A stretch of 64,000 nucleotides of DNA. It comes from Paramacrobiotus metropolitanus. Its lineage: Eukaryota; Tardigrada; Eutardigrada; Parachela; Macrobiotidae. The notes beneath the pieces were generated by a model, which was not told the DNA's origin, searched no databases, and saw nothing but the letters and a program-made list of their open reading frames with translations. The stretch is from assembly GCF_019649055.1 (NCBI RefSeq), contig NW_026570262.1:744001-808000 (forward strand), in the 5' to 3' direction. This document shows, in pieces, positions 63,601 to 64,000 of the stretch. The first letter of the stretch is position 1, and each line of letters begins with the position of its first letter. The position numbers and the translations under genes were made by a program.

Positions 63601-64000
63601 CAAACCAGGGAAAGCGTTTCCTACCAATAATGTCAATTTTGCAATATTTAAAAACACCATAGTTATTATTCAGCTCAAATTCATAATTGCAAACACAGTA
63701 AGATTGTGAAAATTTTAATGCTAAGCAGAAATTCGATTTCGCACTTCAGAATATATGTTACAAACTGCTGCAAGTTTAAGAAACCTCATAATAAAGCTAA
63801 TCAAAACTAGAAAACACAAACAAAAGGTTGTTTACATTAAAGTCGGAGTTATTTTGGTGTTTTCCGTACCATGGTCGTTTATTCCTTATGCAGAAGACAT
63901 TAACCGCATTTAAATTTATTTATTTTTCAAGACATCTTAAAGCGAGGAATCTTTTACTGACTTGTGAGCTTGGAAGAAGTAGTATTGTACTATTCACTAT
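60648..64000. other. Gene-poor right end
   Basis: This 3.3 kb stretch is AT-rich, with short chance frames only. The longest is 98 codons (62689-62985, plus). Part of it, from MPFTFASRWSDERK to a GTAAAC donor near 62851, could be a first exon, but nothing confirms it. An (AAAAC)n-like tract lies near 62350. No tRNA, rRNA or clear repeat element was seen. Confidence 0.4.

Noticed and set aside
1-64000. CRISPR arrays, operons, ribosome binding sites, tRNA or rRNA genes, viral insertions
   Set aside because: The window is split-gene animal DNA and none of these structures was visible on reading both strands.

Overview
This window is nuclear DNA from a bilaterian animal, most likely an invertebrate. 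Every recognisable gene is split by canonical GT-AG introns, most only about 55-120 bases long. The proteins encoded (megalin, type IV collagen, vesicular GABA transporter, dystrophin family) are animal basement-membrane, endocytic, neuronal and cytoskeletal proteins. Short internal introns with kilobase intergenic spaces fit a moderately compact protostome genome. I cannot name the species from sequence alone.

Layout: bases 3-146 may hold the C-terminal tail of an upstream gene. From 2923 to 24176 (+) lies a complete 46-exon LRP2/megalin gene. My splice model keeps frame throughout and gives about 4,681 residues, with the diagnostic 7-8-10-11 grouping of LDL-receptor class A repeats. From 26616 to 38304 (+) lies a complete 41-exon collagen IV gene (about 1,790 residues) of the alpha-2 type. 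From 43557 back to 38946 (-) lies a six-exon vesicular GABA transporter gene (about 506 residues). From about 44938 to 48784 (+) is an unfamiliar gene for a secreted, Ser/Thr-rich protein. It has a basic RKKR site and a four-bladed hemopexin domain but no metalloprotease domain. From about 60647 back to 49521 (-) is a divergent dystrophin-family gene (EF-hand region plus ZZ zinc finger, no spectrin repeats) resembling Dah/dystrotelin. Its 5' exons are less certain. Beyond 60650 I see no gene I can support.

The genes are not an operon. Megalin, collagen IV and the hemopexin protein act at the cell surface or in extracellular matrix. Dystrophin-family proteins act at the cortical side of the membrane, and VGAT marks inhibitory neurons. 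Two gene pairs converge (collagen/VGAT and hemopexin/dystrophin-like) with short spaces and poly(A) signals that would make the 3' ends overlap. The most novel-looking items are the hemopexin-only protein, the stand-alone dystrophin-like protein, and apparent frame changes in both that need RNA evidence.
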